The position numbers were made by a program, and so were the translations under genes. The notes under the pieces were generated by a model. The model had not been told where the DNA came from and searched no databases. It was given only the letters and a program-made list of their open reading frames with translations. Positions 48,109-58,623 of a DNA stretch of 64,000 bases are shown here, piece after piece (position 1 is the first letter of the stretch; each line of letters begins with the position of its first letter). This DNA is from Heterobasidion occidentale (lineage: Eukaryota > Basidiomycota > Agaricomycetes > Russulales > Bondarzewiaceae). The DNA lies in assembly GCA_039111635.1 (NCBI GenBank), contig JBCAQO010000002.1, positions 2,480,001-2,544,000 on the forward strand, in the 5' to 3' direction.

Positions 48109-51100
48109 ATGGTTGAAGACGCCTCACCGACTTCGATAAGCACCTTTCGAGGGGTTTCATCATCGCCAGTGGATGTATTCGTTGAGGAACGCGTTGCTAA
48201 GCTCGAGTACCGCAACATCACCCACTTTACGGAGGTATCGAAACTCATTTTTACTGCACAGGGAAATCTCTCAGCGTCGCAATGCATTGCTGCGAGAAAT
48301 GTATCATCTATTGCGCCGGCGAGACGATATAGGAAATGTTCTTGTCGCTGCAGATGACGACGAGACACATGTCTCTGACTTTCTGGAAAGATTCGACTTA
48401 GAGAAACAGTGAGTCTATTCGTGATCATTCACTGGCAGGGCTTGCTGACATGACGCTTAGCCCTGAAACCGGAAGTATCTCAACTATGACAGATGATGAT
48501 TTTGCCTCTTCCTTGTCTATGCCTCCTCCTCCTACAGATACCCCTCAGGAGGAGTCACAGCGTATTCAAACTCAAGAGGTTACAAATTCCATGTTCTTAG
48601 AGCATGATTCACCGATGTCTGAACCTCCCGTGTCTTCCCGTATATCAAGCGAGCCTCACGACGACCCAGTCGTCGTATGCCAGGATGATGATATGCAGGA
48701 CCTCGAGTACCCTGCTCTGGCATCTAGCACCCCTATGGATATAGCTGAAGACCCCGCTTCCTCACCAATTGCTGACTCTAACTTTGCAAAGCAATCCAAC
48801 GCATTGGCATCGCCTGAAGAGCATTCACAGGCTGTGTATCCATCGGAGAATGCGCATATCGATCCCGGGTTCGAGACGATGGACAAAGCTATAGACTTGG
48901 ATTTATCGGAAGTCTACCCCTCCTCATTGGCATCTGATGACCCTCACGTTCCGGAGAAGGTCCCCTCATCGTCTTATTCTCAACAGCCCTCTCAGTCAAC
49001 TTTTACAACGGATGACTTCCCAGAGACTAGTCAGGCTAATGACTTTTTTGAAAACGACCAACCAACGGAAGGACAATACAAGAGGTCATCGACCCCTGAA
49101 GAGGGGTTCTCGAATTTAAACCGTCTCCGCACCTCTCCCAATCAGGATCCTCAGGCTACCCTATTTCTCTATCCCGCACAGTTTGATATGCCCATCCATG
49201 AGCAGTCCATTGCGATCACTGTCATGTCACATCTATCCCCCATGCATCCGCCACCTAGCTTCGACTTCACGTCGAAGGACCAAGATGTGGAAGCACCCTC
49301 GCCTGTGCAGGTGGCCACACCATATCGCAATGATTTCCCCTTCACCCGTGATTACACACTCCCTCCTTTGAAGACTCTTCCCATAGAGTTTCAGCGCAAG
49401 GGAAAAATTGGTAAACAACAGAGGAAGCGAGACAAGGATCGAGAACGCGGTGACAAAGGGTCTGAGAAAGATGGGCGAAGAGAGGGCAAGGACGATTGGG
49501 CGCCAATAGGCATCAACCGATGGGGGGCCCTTATGCGTGCAAATCCGATTTGGAAAAAGGTCAATCGGGCGACGAAGTGCCTAAGCACGCGTGAGTGGGG
49601 GGTAAGCATATCGGACACAGCGAACTATGCCACGAAGCTGATACGTTATAGGTCATCTTTGCCGAGTTGCGTTATCTCAGAGCACTTGAGCGGGTAGAGC
49701 AAATGAAGGATCAAGGTAGATGGAGCTACAGGCAGCCAAAGAAGCAGCGTGGCGTGGGTGGTCTATTAAAAACTCATTGGGATCATCTCCTAGAAGAGAT
49801 GGTACGTTACGTTCAATTCTTACAGCGGTTATCGCACTGACACAGCTACAGAAATGGATGCGAATCGACTTTCGCGAAGAACGCAAGTGGAAGATGTCTC
49901 TCGCGTGTGAGGTGTCGGTATCTGTCTACTTATGGCATCGAGCTGGGAACAGAGAGGAGAGGAAGAAACTGGGCATCATTGTTGAGTGGAAGAAACCTCC
50001 TCTGCTCGCTCCCGAAATTTATGACGACGATGGTGATGACGGAGAGAACGAAGCTTCCGACGGAGAGCAGATGCAGGTCGATGATGCTCGACCAGAGCAA
50101 GGTGGCATGCTTACCGTTGACTATGCGTCAGATGACAGCGATGAGGAACAAGACCAGGACAAGCAAGATGTCGTCGATGCGTTAGAGACTTCCGCTATGA
50201 TCAATGAAGCCATTGAGAACGCCTGTCGTGCTCATAGCAGAGGTGAACCGTCTCAAGACCCACCGGATCAGGTCAAACCAAAGCAGGAAGAATTTGAGGA
50301 TTTTTCGGCCTTGCATGGAGATGATACGCCTATGATTGTGGACTCTCAGCAACCTCAGTCTACTGCCATTGATAAAGAGGCGACCACAGCCGAAGGCTCC
50401 GAAGTCTCTGGTCTCAAGTCGTCCTCAAAGGATCCGGTCCTCCCGAGTGGCTTGCAACCTCAGCTTCCTCCCGTTACCATTCATCACACAGTCTCATCCG
50501 CGAAGTCTCACTCGAAGTCCGGCATGTACGCGCCTTTCCGCAGTCAGATAGCCTATCTAGACGACCACGCACTTTTTCTCAACATGGACGATCTACACCT
50601 CGGAAAGAACTTACCCGAGGTCTCGGAAAACTCTACGTTGGATGAGATGCCCCCGCCAGCCGATCTGTCTGCAATATTTCCTGACCTCCAACCTTATGGC
50701 CTCTTGGATGTCGGACCAGCAGCCGAGGGTAGGAAGAAAAGTGAGAAGAGGGATCGAGATGATCCTCATAAGAGAGCCGAGGACATAACTTATTCCAAGT
50801 TGACCCCTGTCACCAAATACATGAGGATCAAGCCCACATTGCTGGGGCCACTTCAGCCATCGAAACATTGGAAGAATGATCAGTGGACTAATTTTGATGA
50901 AGGGCCTGTCGTGCCCGACGTGGAAATTCCTCTGCCAAGCATCTTATGGGGCATCGCATGCTGTATGTTCCCTCTCTCTCATAGTGTACTGAAATTCTGA
51001 TACAGGTTTATGTAGCTTTATTCGAGGGGAGCAAACCCATCTCCACTTCAGTGACTGACGATTCACCAATACCTGGAACGCCTCAGGATGCACCCAAAAG

Positions 51101-52384
51101 AGTGGCAGACCTGTACTGGTCGACTCAAGACGATCTGCTTTTGAAGCGTCTTGTCGAGAAGTACCCAAGGAACTGGGGACTCATTGCCGATTCGTTCAAC
51201 TCTTCCAGAGCTGCCATATCGACCGAGAAGCGGCTAGATTGGGAGTGCAAGGAACGTTATTACGTTCGCTGGCTCGGGGGCGACCGGGTCGACGCAGGGT
51301 CTGCTGTGCCAGAGGGGCCGCCTATAGTCACGCCTGTCCGTCCGCAACCGCAAATGACAACGAGAAAGCGTTTGGCAAGCGTCACGACAGCGGCTACAAG
51401 CGCAGCATCCGTGCCTGCGCCGAGTAACGAGGCGAAGAAACGTCGAAGACATGCGCTCATGTATGATACTATCCGGAAGGCGATTAAGAAAAAAGAATCA
51501 AACATCCAAAAAAATAATGGTCAGTCTTGTATCTGATCTTGATTCCATGCATGAAACCAATTCCGCTATATCTTACATAGCAAATACTCGGAAGTCTACT
51601 GCAATCCATGACACGCATGGACAATACAACAAGATGCCTAAATTGAGCCCTGCAGAGCTTAGTCGAATGAAGGCCGAGAAGGAAGGGCAGGAAATGGCTC
51701 GAAGAAAGCAGCAAGAAGCGATGAGGCAACAAGCGGCCTTGCAACATGCTCAACGAATGGGTGCACAAAACCTTGTAAGTCCCTTTGCCTTCTTTTCAAT
51801 TGCCTTCATGTTCACCTCGATGGCTCTAGCAGGCGCAGCAACAACAGCCGAACGGAACTCCTAGGTCTGCAAATGGCGTGCAACATCAAGTCCCTCAAAT
51901 TCGCAGCCAAGTCAACATCTCACAGCAGCAGCGTTTGCCTGTTCAAATGCCGGGAGCTGCGAATACCCGTATTCCCTCACAACAATTGCTTCATGCTCAA
52001 GCTCAGCAGCGAGCGCTCGCTGCAGCTGCAAGCGCAAACCTAGCTGCTGGTGCGATGAACGCCGCCCATCTATCCCCGCCTTATGCCTCTCGAGCAGCCT
52101 CGGCATCTCCTGCCGTTCCACAATTGTCCCCTCCTCGTTCGTCTGCCACGCCAAATCCCACTAGGCCGCCATCCGCTCAACAACGTCCAGGGCACCAGGC
52201 TTCTCCAAACATGCAGCAACAAGTCACAGCTCGACCAGCCGCCAATATAGCCCAATTTTACCCTCAGATGTCTAACATTCATAACCCCCAGTTTTCCACA
52301 GAGCAGATGGAGCAGGCGTTGCGCCTTCAATCGTTGATGGTGAGGAACGGCATTGTGGATGCTCAGAGGGGTGTCACTCAATGA
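48109..52384 (+). CDS. EAF1: NuA4 histone acetyltransferase scaffold Eaf1/Vid21
   Basis: Assembly platform of NuA4. The N-terminal block VDVFVEERVAKLEYRNITHF then RRNALLREMYHLLRRRDDIG matches Vid21, with one frame change near 48250. A long disordered region follows. The HSA helix (RKWKMSLACEVSVSVYLWHR, preceded by VIFAELRYLRALERVEQM and SYRQPKKQRGVGGLLKTHWD) binds actin-related proteins. The SANT/Myb domain is ADLYWSTQDDLLLKRLVEKY, NWGLIADSFNSSRAAIST, KERYYVRWL. The C-terminus is Gln/Ala/Pro-rich with MARRKQQEAMRQQAAL. Introns at 48411-48461, 49602-49651, 49802-49852, about 50963-51005, about 51521-51582 and near 51777-51832. Beyond the TGA at 52382-52384 the same frame stays open for 19 more protein-like codons. 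Confidence 0.88.
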
Positions 52385-52601
52385 ACCAACATAGCAGCAA
52401 TACAGCAGGCTGTTCAGAACGGACAATATCCGCCACAACCTTGATTGTTTTACTCATACATATCCTTTCTTTTCTACACATTATGAACATTATACGTCCA
52501 GCTGTGCATTTCGAACCTGCATATGAATGTTATCTTTCACACTGGCGTCTTTTTCGCCTTGAAGTGCCTAAAGTCACGACCTCATAACTCATAACACCCA
52601 T

Positions 52602-53799
52602 CTAAACTTGGTGCACTGTTCGCTTCGAACAGTCATGCCATTGTTGGTCTCCAATATTTGTGATCATTTTGTCAAACGATTTCAAAACGTCCATGGCGGC
52701 TGGTCGGTGGCCCTGCTCCTCATGGAACATCGAATTGGTGATGATGATGAGCTCTGGAAGAATGTAACCTGTCAACTTGAAAGAGCTTTAGGATACAATA
52801 CGACGTCATAAAATAGTCTGATTTGAGCGTACTTGACAGGCTTTGATGATTACTGCGCCTAGAGCCCAGACATCTACCTTGAACGGGTCACTTGATTCAC
52901 CTCGTTCTAGTTCCGGAGGGAGTTCTGTTCCTCGTACGCCTTGAATTCGAGGATGTTCAAGTGGTCCATAGCGTCTGCTCAACTCAAAATCGATGCACGC
53001 ATAGTGGCCTTGAATCCGTCACAAGGTTCCGCAACGAAATGTCGAGATGAGCAATCCCGTGGAGGTGCATGAAGGCGATGTGCTATAGCAAGTAAACGGT
53101 GAGCTTAAGTTGCAGCAGTTTATTCCGAGATACGTTACCTCAATACAGGAGCGGACAGCCATCAAAAACAGCCTTGAGCAACATGGAGCATCCGGAATGA
53201 GCTGAGATGACCACTCCTCCATCACAATAAAGGCCATGTCATGAGCGCGAACCTCTATGAGATCAAGGACAGCTGTGGTGATGTTTCATAACCATGGTCA
53301 TAAAAGAGAGGTGAGTCAACGTACGAATGCAATGATTCATCGTGTTACTTCTTAGTAGGGGCGAGGAAAGAAATCGGGTGACATCCAATTCACGGCTACG
53401 GAGATGAACCGCCTTTACCATGATCCTCGTTCCATCCTTAACCTGACGTCCCCGGAAGAGATTGTCGTGCTACGAAATACCAATGATCAGATTCCCCTCC
53501 TTGTCGGAGAGCATACGACGTACGAGACCTGGATCCTTGCACAGCGCAGAGTCGTCGGGAAGATTGCATATGCGAGAATATTCTGCGCAATGCTTTACTC
53601 CCTCCTCACCCCAGTACACTTCATAAAAATGCTTCACGTCTCGTACTGTGTCCAGATGAAACCCTCGCTGCTCTATGATTTCGCGGTGGCGCTCCCAATC
53701 CGGACATACACGACGATTCACCTCGTCCTCATCCTCAGAAGAGCTGTTTGACGACGAGTTGGATGCAGTGTCTGTGTCGAAATTGTGGTTGCGGGACAT
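52602..53799 (-). CDS. FunK1-like fungal protein kinase-fold protein
   Basis: Basidiomycete-expanded kinase-like family. The Ser/acidic N-terminus (SSSNSSSEDEDEVNRRVCPD) leads to GVKHCAEYSRICN, then RQVKDGTRIMVKAVHLRSRE, where K of VKAV is the likely ATP-site lysine. The hinge is AFIVMEEWSSQLIPD. The catalytic loop is HGIAHLDISLRNLV (HLD in place of HRD, Asn kept). The metal-binding segment is CIDFELS (DFE in place of DFG), and the activation-segment end is RGTELPPELERG with VDVWALGAVIIKACQ behind it. There is no recognisable glycine-rich loop. Six exons, with one frame change between TDSR and GHYACIDFE (about 53020). Substrates are unknown and activity is uncertain because of the altered motifs. 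Confidence 0.78.
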
Positions 53800-54491
53800 G
53801 GCTTCGAGTGGAAGGGCACGATGGAGAGTATGAGGATGGGGTACTAAAGGGCGAGCAATGTACTGAAGCCCTTGTACCTGAAGACGGGAAGGGAAACGGC
53901 TGCTTCAAAGGGTTAGGGCCGTGGGCGTCCAGGCATTGGGGCTTGTTGAGGTAGGCCAAGCCTACATTCGGTAACAGGCCGCCCTGCTAACGAGACTGAC
54001 ATGGCATCAAGCTGCGGATGTGGCAACCGGCGAAGATTTTCGTCGCTACCGAACTTTGAGTCGACATGCCCGCGCGGACCAGAGAACGAAGTTCGAGAAC
54101 GGAGGACCAGTTTGGTGCACTTGATGTCCGGCCATCGCACAGACGTTGAGCATGATGACCTGGCAATCTGCCAGATAAGCAGAAAGGAGGCAAAAAAGTC
54201 CACGTCCATGTCGCGTTTGGTCGAAAGTCTCCCAGGGTCAGCCGTGAAAGATGGCAGTGTGCGTAATGGAAAGATGGGAAACGCCCGAAGTCCAGACAGA
54301 ACAAGACCATGTTTCGAAAGCTCAGAAGAATGGCAACTTCATCTAAAGCACCACGTAAATCACCGGAGACAAAATTTGGTTCTCGGAAGAGTTGTCGATA
54401 TAAGTTCGGAATGGGGTACGCCAAAATAGACCCAAAAGAGGTTGGCATATGTTTGGGATCACGTGTACCTCTTTGAGTGTGACGGCAAATC
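53800..54491. other. Divergent intergenic region kinase/RRM gene
   Basis: About 690 bp. A 175-codon minus-strand open frame (53987-54514) crosses it. It has no domain I recognise and overlaps the start of the RRM gene. It could be a scrap of an F-box/LRR-type gene, but I do not call it. Confidence 0.35.
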
Positions 54492-55171
54492 ATGGAGGAA
54501 GGAACGAAGACCAAAAAAACAGTTTTTGTGGGCGGTATCGGCGACGATGTCGACGAGGGAGTCCTCTTGGAGACATTCTCAACATTCGGTGAGTGGAGAG
54601 CATTTTTCCATGGCGCAATTCACTAGAAGTCCACGGACAGGTGACGTTATAGAGGTTCAGCTGCCCACTGCTGCGGCAAACCCAACACAGCAGACTGGTA
54701 TGTTACGCCCCAGCTTCATCGGTATGATCATCACCGCAACCAGCTTCATGACAGAGGCAAAGCACCGAGGATTTGCTTTCGTCACGTATGCTTCCGCGGG
54801 GGATGCTCAGGATGCAATTGACAATATGGATATGAATGAACTGCGCGGAAGAGTACTCAAGGTGAACGTTGCCCGACCGTTGAAGGGCCAAATGCAGCTT
54901 ACTGGAAGCCATGCCAGTGAGTTCTATCTGGCTGTTATAGCAAGCCCGCCGCATGGTCGCCTGACCCTCCCTTTCCAACAGTATGGGAATCCGAGGAGTG
55001 GCTCAAACGGTATGCTAAGCCCTTGGCGGAAAGCGGAGGTTTGCTTGCTCTCTTTTCCAGAGAAGCCGTGGATTGAACACCATGTGTCTAGGTCTCGTGG
55101 CTCGCAAGCAAGAACGAAACGGGTCAGCGCCAGCAGAAGATGCGGAGGAGGGAGATGCCATGGAGGAATGA
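54492..55171 (+). CDS. RRM protein related to the RNA-binding domain of cyclophilin E (PPIE)
   Basis: Single RRM: RNP2 KTVFVGGIGDDVDEGVLLET, then DVIEVQLPTAA and RNP1 KHRGFAFVTYASAGDAQDAI, MDMNELRGRVLKVNVARPLK. This is closest to the PPIE/Cyp33 RRM, but no cyclophilin domain follows. Instead there is a conserved WESEEWLKRYAKPLAESGG block and an acidic end (AEDAEEGDAMEE). Five exons (introns near 54591, 54717, 54915, 55040) join in phase. Fungal homologues of this short form exist; a spliceosomal role is possible by analogy with PPIE but not shown here. Confidence 0.85.
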
Positions 55172-55360
55172 CAATTTGTATTATGTGTGTACTGTGATTC
55201 TGTTTCTTGCATTTTCTGCCTATTCTACATGATATCTATACACTACCAAATCAAAGAGACATGAGGAAGTACGCGCTCGACGAGCATCAGTTGTCGAAGC
55301 GTCATGCACTCCATCGTGCGTCAGGATAGAACTTCGTGAAGCACGTCAATAGTATGAGAA

Positions 55361-56190
55361 TCAAGATTGGTATGCGCTCGTTTGGTTAATCTCCGAGTCG
55401 TCAAATTGCGCGCGCGCACGCTTGATATCCTCTTGCATAAATAGCAGTTCTTCCATCCTGGCAAGCTTCTTGGCATCCGCCGGTCGTGACAAGGCTCGTC
55501 GAATGTCTTCAATTGAAAGGCGCGATTTTTTTGTACCTGACAGTGCCGTCTGGCACTGCATACATCGGCAATGTTGAGAGTGTGATACATAAGTGAGCAT
55601 TGCCGTACTTACCACGTCAGCAATGTACTCGACGAGGATCTCTTCCATCACGTTGACTGTGTCATTCGCAGGATTGCGATCATCTCCAAAACCGAACATC
55701 AAGTTTCTCACTGACCCAGAATACGGGTGAGACGATGATGTGTATGCGATCAGGAAAGGGGCGTACACTCCTTCGTAAACAATCCTTTGACATTAGACTG
55801 CTTCCTGTACCCGCGAGAAGTCGAACTTCCTAGGCTGGCAGAGGAAAAGCTCTCGCGGGGATACGCGGGCTGATAAACGCTGAAAGTCGTTCTGTGTGTA
55901 GCAGTAGCCGGGGCAGTTGTCTGCGTCTGTGCTGCTGCTGAAGGGGTTGCGACTGAGGGACGGGGAGGAACAGGAACATGTTGCTGATAGTAGCTATAAG
56001 AGTATGGCCAGGCTGTAGCACCGTATCCTGTGATAGCAGTTGCGGGATATGCGCCAGCTGCCGAATAGGAATATGTGCCAGGGGTTTGTGTGTATAGTCC
56101 GGGGGTGCCAGGATGGTAGGCGCCGTACGGGTACGTCCCCGGAGTCGCAGGCTGTTGGCCGGTTTGAGTATAATATGGCATCGAAGACAT
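55361..56190 (-). CDS. TAF13: TFIID subunit TAF13 with long N-terminal extension
   Basis: Histone-fold subunit that pairs with TAF11 in TFIID. The C-terminal half is canonical: LRNLMFGFGDDRNPANDTVN, EEILVEYIADVCQTALSG, SRLSIEDIRRALSRPADAKK, MEELLFMQEDIKRARAQF. About 140 N-terminal residues are a low-complexity Tyr/Pro/Thr/Gly/Ala region with repeats like YHPGTPGLYTQTPGTYSY, then RKQSNVKGLFTKE leading directly into the fold. Three exons, no frame breaks (introns near 55553-55613 and 55711-55770). Yeast Taf13 lacks this extension. It looks prion-like or phase-separation prone, which is inference. The start is MSSMPYY; an MIM two codons upstream is an alternative. Confidence 0.9.
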
Positions 56191-56529
56191 GATCACAACT
56201 GAATGTACAAGATGTGGCCGATGAGAGTGGTGTGCGCCTTAAAGCTTAAAGACTCCTTGAGACCTACCACGATTCGAATTTGATCACAAAAAGTGGCAGT
56301 CAAAAGCTGTTATGTAATAAAATCTCATCTGTAGATTGGTCCAGACTCTACTTCGATCGGCGGCATGGACTCATCAGTCATGAGCCACACAGATGAGTAG
56401 GTACAGGGAGAACCGAGAGAGTGTGCCATTACAGAAATACATATATTACAGTGTTGCGGTAACAGGTCAAACACAGAGATATCAGAGCAATCGGAATAGT
56501 GGGTATGTGTTGCACTCGCACAAACCTTG
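56191..56529. other. Spacer between TAF13 and the DUF4211 gene
   Basis: Promoter region of TAF13 and 3' end of the DUF4211 gene (same strand). Nothing else seen. Confidence 0.45.
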
Positions 56530-58435
56530 TCAGGAAACTTCGACATCCAGCTCTCTGTTCCCTTCTAACCTTCGTGCGCTCTCCATCAACTCTTTGAGCC
56601 TTTGCCATTCCATACTGATGACGTTTAGCCCCTCTAACCAATCCAAGATACTATCAGGGTCTGATAAGTCACTAGGGGGCTTCACGTTGTTTCTGGCGAC
56701 ACGTGTAAAGCCATGTTTGCCATTGGAGATCCGAAGGTGATCTACTTCGCGGAGAAGGGCCTGGAAAAGGTGATACTACGGCAACGTCAAAACGACAGCC
56801 AGTCGGCCACAAATGGTTGGATATTTGACAACGAACCTCCCAGTGCGAGAACCTGTGGAACGTTTGCGCGCGTGCAGCGCAAAATCGACCGAGATGATAT
56901 TCTTTTTTGGGCTCATTATCGTCGGTATGATGGTGGTCATCATTTGAGTCCGAGTCCTCAGAATTCATTTCATCCTCGACTGCCTGCAGGATACATCAGT
57001 TACTTTATGTGCGTCTGTTTTGTCATTCGAAGAGCTACTTGCCTCGAAAGTATACCTGTCATAGGGACTGCCGTCCAATCTTCCACACATAGTCGACAGC
57101 CTTCCGCTCAATCGACATGCATCGCAATCAGGTACGGCAAAATCTATCATAGTCAATGAAAACTCTGGATGAGTCTCGAGAGCCTTCCGAAAGTGGGGTT
57201 TCCAGACAGAAGAGGCGACCAAGGAATCCCGCAAACTGCCTAGCTGCCGACGGATGATCTGCACGGGAAGGGAAAAGTATTCATTCTCTGACATGATGGA
57301 CCAATACATCAGCACAGGGATTGATAATTAGTAAGGATATACCACACACCTTGAAGTGTTGTCTCGAAGAAGGACTTCCGCCTCCTTTGTGGTAGGACGG
57401 CGAGGTGGACAAAAAATTGGCATGCGATCTTGAAGTGGTGAGCAAGATCCTGATGTGATCTCATGCTGAAAGCTGCAGGCAGCTCAGGCGCCGTTTCCTG
57501 GCCGTCATCTTCAACGATGAAGTCATCCCTATCTGAGGTAGTATTCTCGTCTTCATCTGAAACATCGCTCCCAAATTCTGCGGTGGGTTTAGCGCCCGTA
57601 AAAGCGGAAGTTTGATTTCCAACCCCTTCGTTGTCGCTATCTTCTGACTCAGTAGATTCTTCTTGCGTTGCTATTCCTCGCTTTTTACCTTATGAATCAC
57701 AGGTGGTATCATTGGTTTATACACAGCGAATATATGTATAAAATCTCACGTATCAGCTTCTCCAAATTCTGCTGGTATACTGACATTTTGATCCCAGTTC
57801 GCAGTCGAGTATCGATAATATCTGGGTTCGGGCCTCAGATATATTCAGAGTAACATCGACAACTTATACCACTGACCGGCTTCATCAATGTCGTCTAACA
57901 ATTCATCAGACCCATCTTGAGAAGAAGGCCTAGCTCCTTTGATCAACTTGCGCCTCTTGAGCGGACTCTCACTGTCAGAGTCATCGTGTCTGCGTCGCAC
58001 GATTCCCTTGCCTTTCCAATTCGTTGCCGCATCGGGGCTATCGTCATTGTCATGAGTGGTGTCGAGAAGGGTACGAGACTCGAAGTTCGAGGCAGGGTGA
58101 AATTCAGAAACAATACTCTGCCGCCTATTTCTTTTTGGCCTACGCGAAGGCTGAGCCTCTTCTTCGTCACTGGAGATCACAATGGGAAGGCGAGGCTCAA
58201 GATGAATAGCATCAACATCACTGCTGGTGTTTCCTTCGTCCATCTCCTCATATCCTTTCACCGATTTTGCTGCTAAGCGTCCCTTTCGCTTATGCATAGC
58301 TGGGGAGCGCTGGGGAGTTGAATTCATGACGGCATTGATGGAAGGGGGTGGTGAAGAGCTTCGTTCTAGAAAACCAAACAGCGTTTGCTGCTTGAGCCTT
58401 GGTGACGAACCGGTGTGTCTGTGTCTGGGAGGCAT
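56530..58435 (-). CDS. DUF4211-domain nuclear protein
   Basis: N-terminal 200 residues are disordered, Ser/Asp/Glu and Lys/Arg-rich (SSDEEEAQPSRRPKRNRRQS; SPLKRRKLIKGA as NLS). They contain KQQTLFGFLE near residue 15, which resembles a PCNA-interaction box (Q-x-x-L-x-x-F-L). The DUF4211 domain follows across several exons: RDDFIVEDDGQE, AAFSMRSHQDLAHHFKIACQ, EYFSLPVQIIRRQLGSLRDS, KPHFRKALETHPEFSLTMID, AVPDCDACRLSGRLSTMCG, SPYDRYTF, LGRFCAARAQTFHRFSHWE. The last exon ends near SMEWQRLKELMESARRL. The CX2C motif (CDAC) suggests a metal site. Function unknown; a chromatin or DNA-repair role is a guess from the PIP-like box and NLS. Divergent from the C1-domain gene. Confidence 0.8.
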
Positions 58436-58623
58436 ACGATTAAGATCTGATTGGTGATGTCGTAACGGGCAAGATCAAGTCATGTTTGGTGCATAATATA
58501 TTCCCACGATGTAACTGCGCTGACAGCATAACTCTCAGCGTCACTCTAACACCAAATCGTCATCTACAGAATACACAGTGAACGAGCAGCGCAAAGGGCT
58601 CACTTTATAGAGAGGTCAGTCTG

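Noticed and set aside
53987..54514. 175-codon minus-strand frame in the kinase/RRM gap
   Set aside because: No domain, no conserved blocks, and it overlaps the RRM start. Recorded as spacer only.
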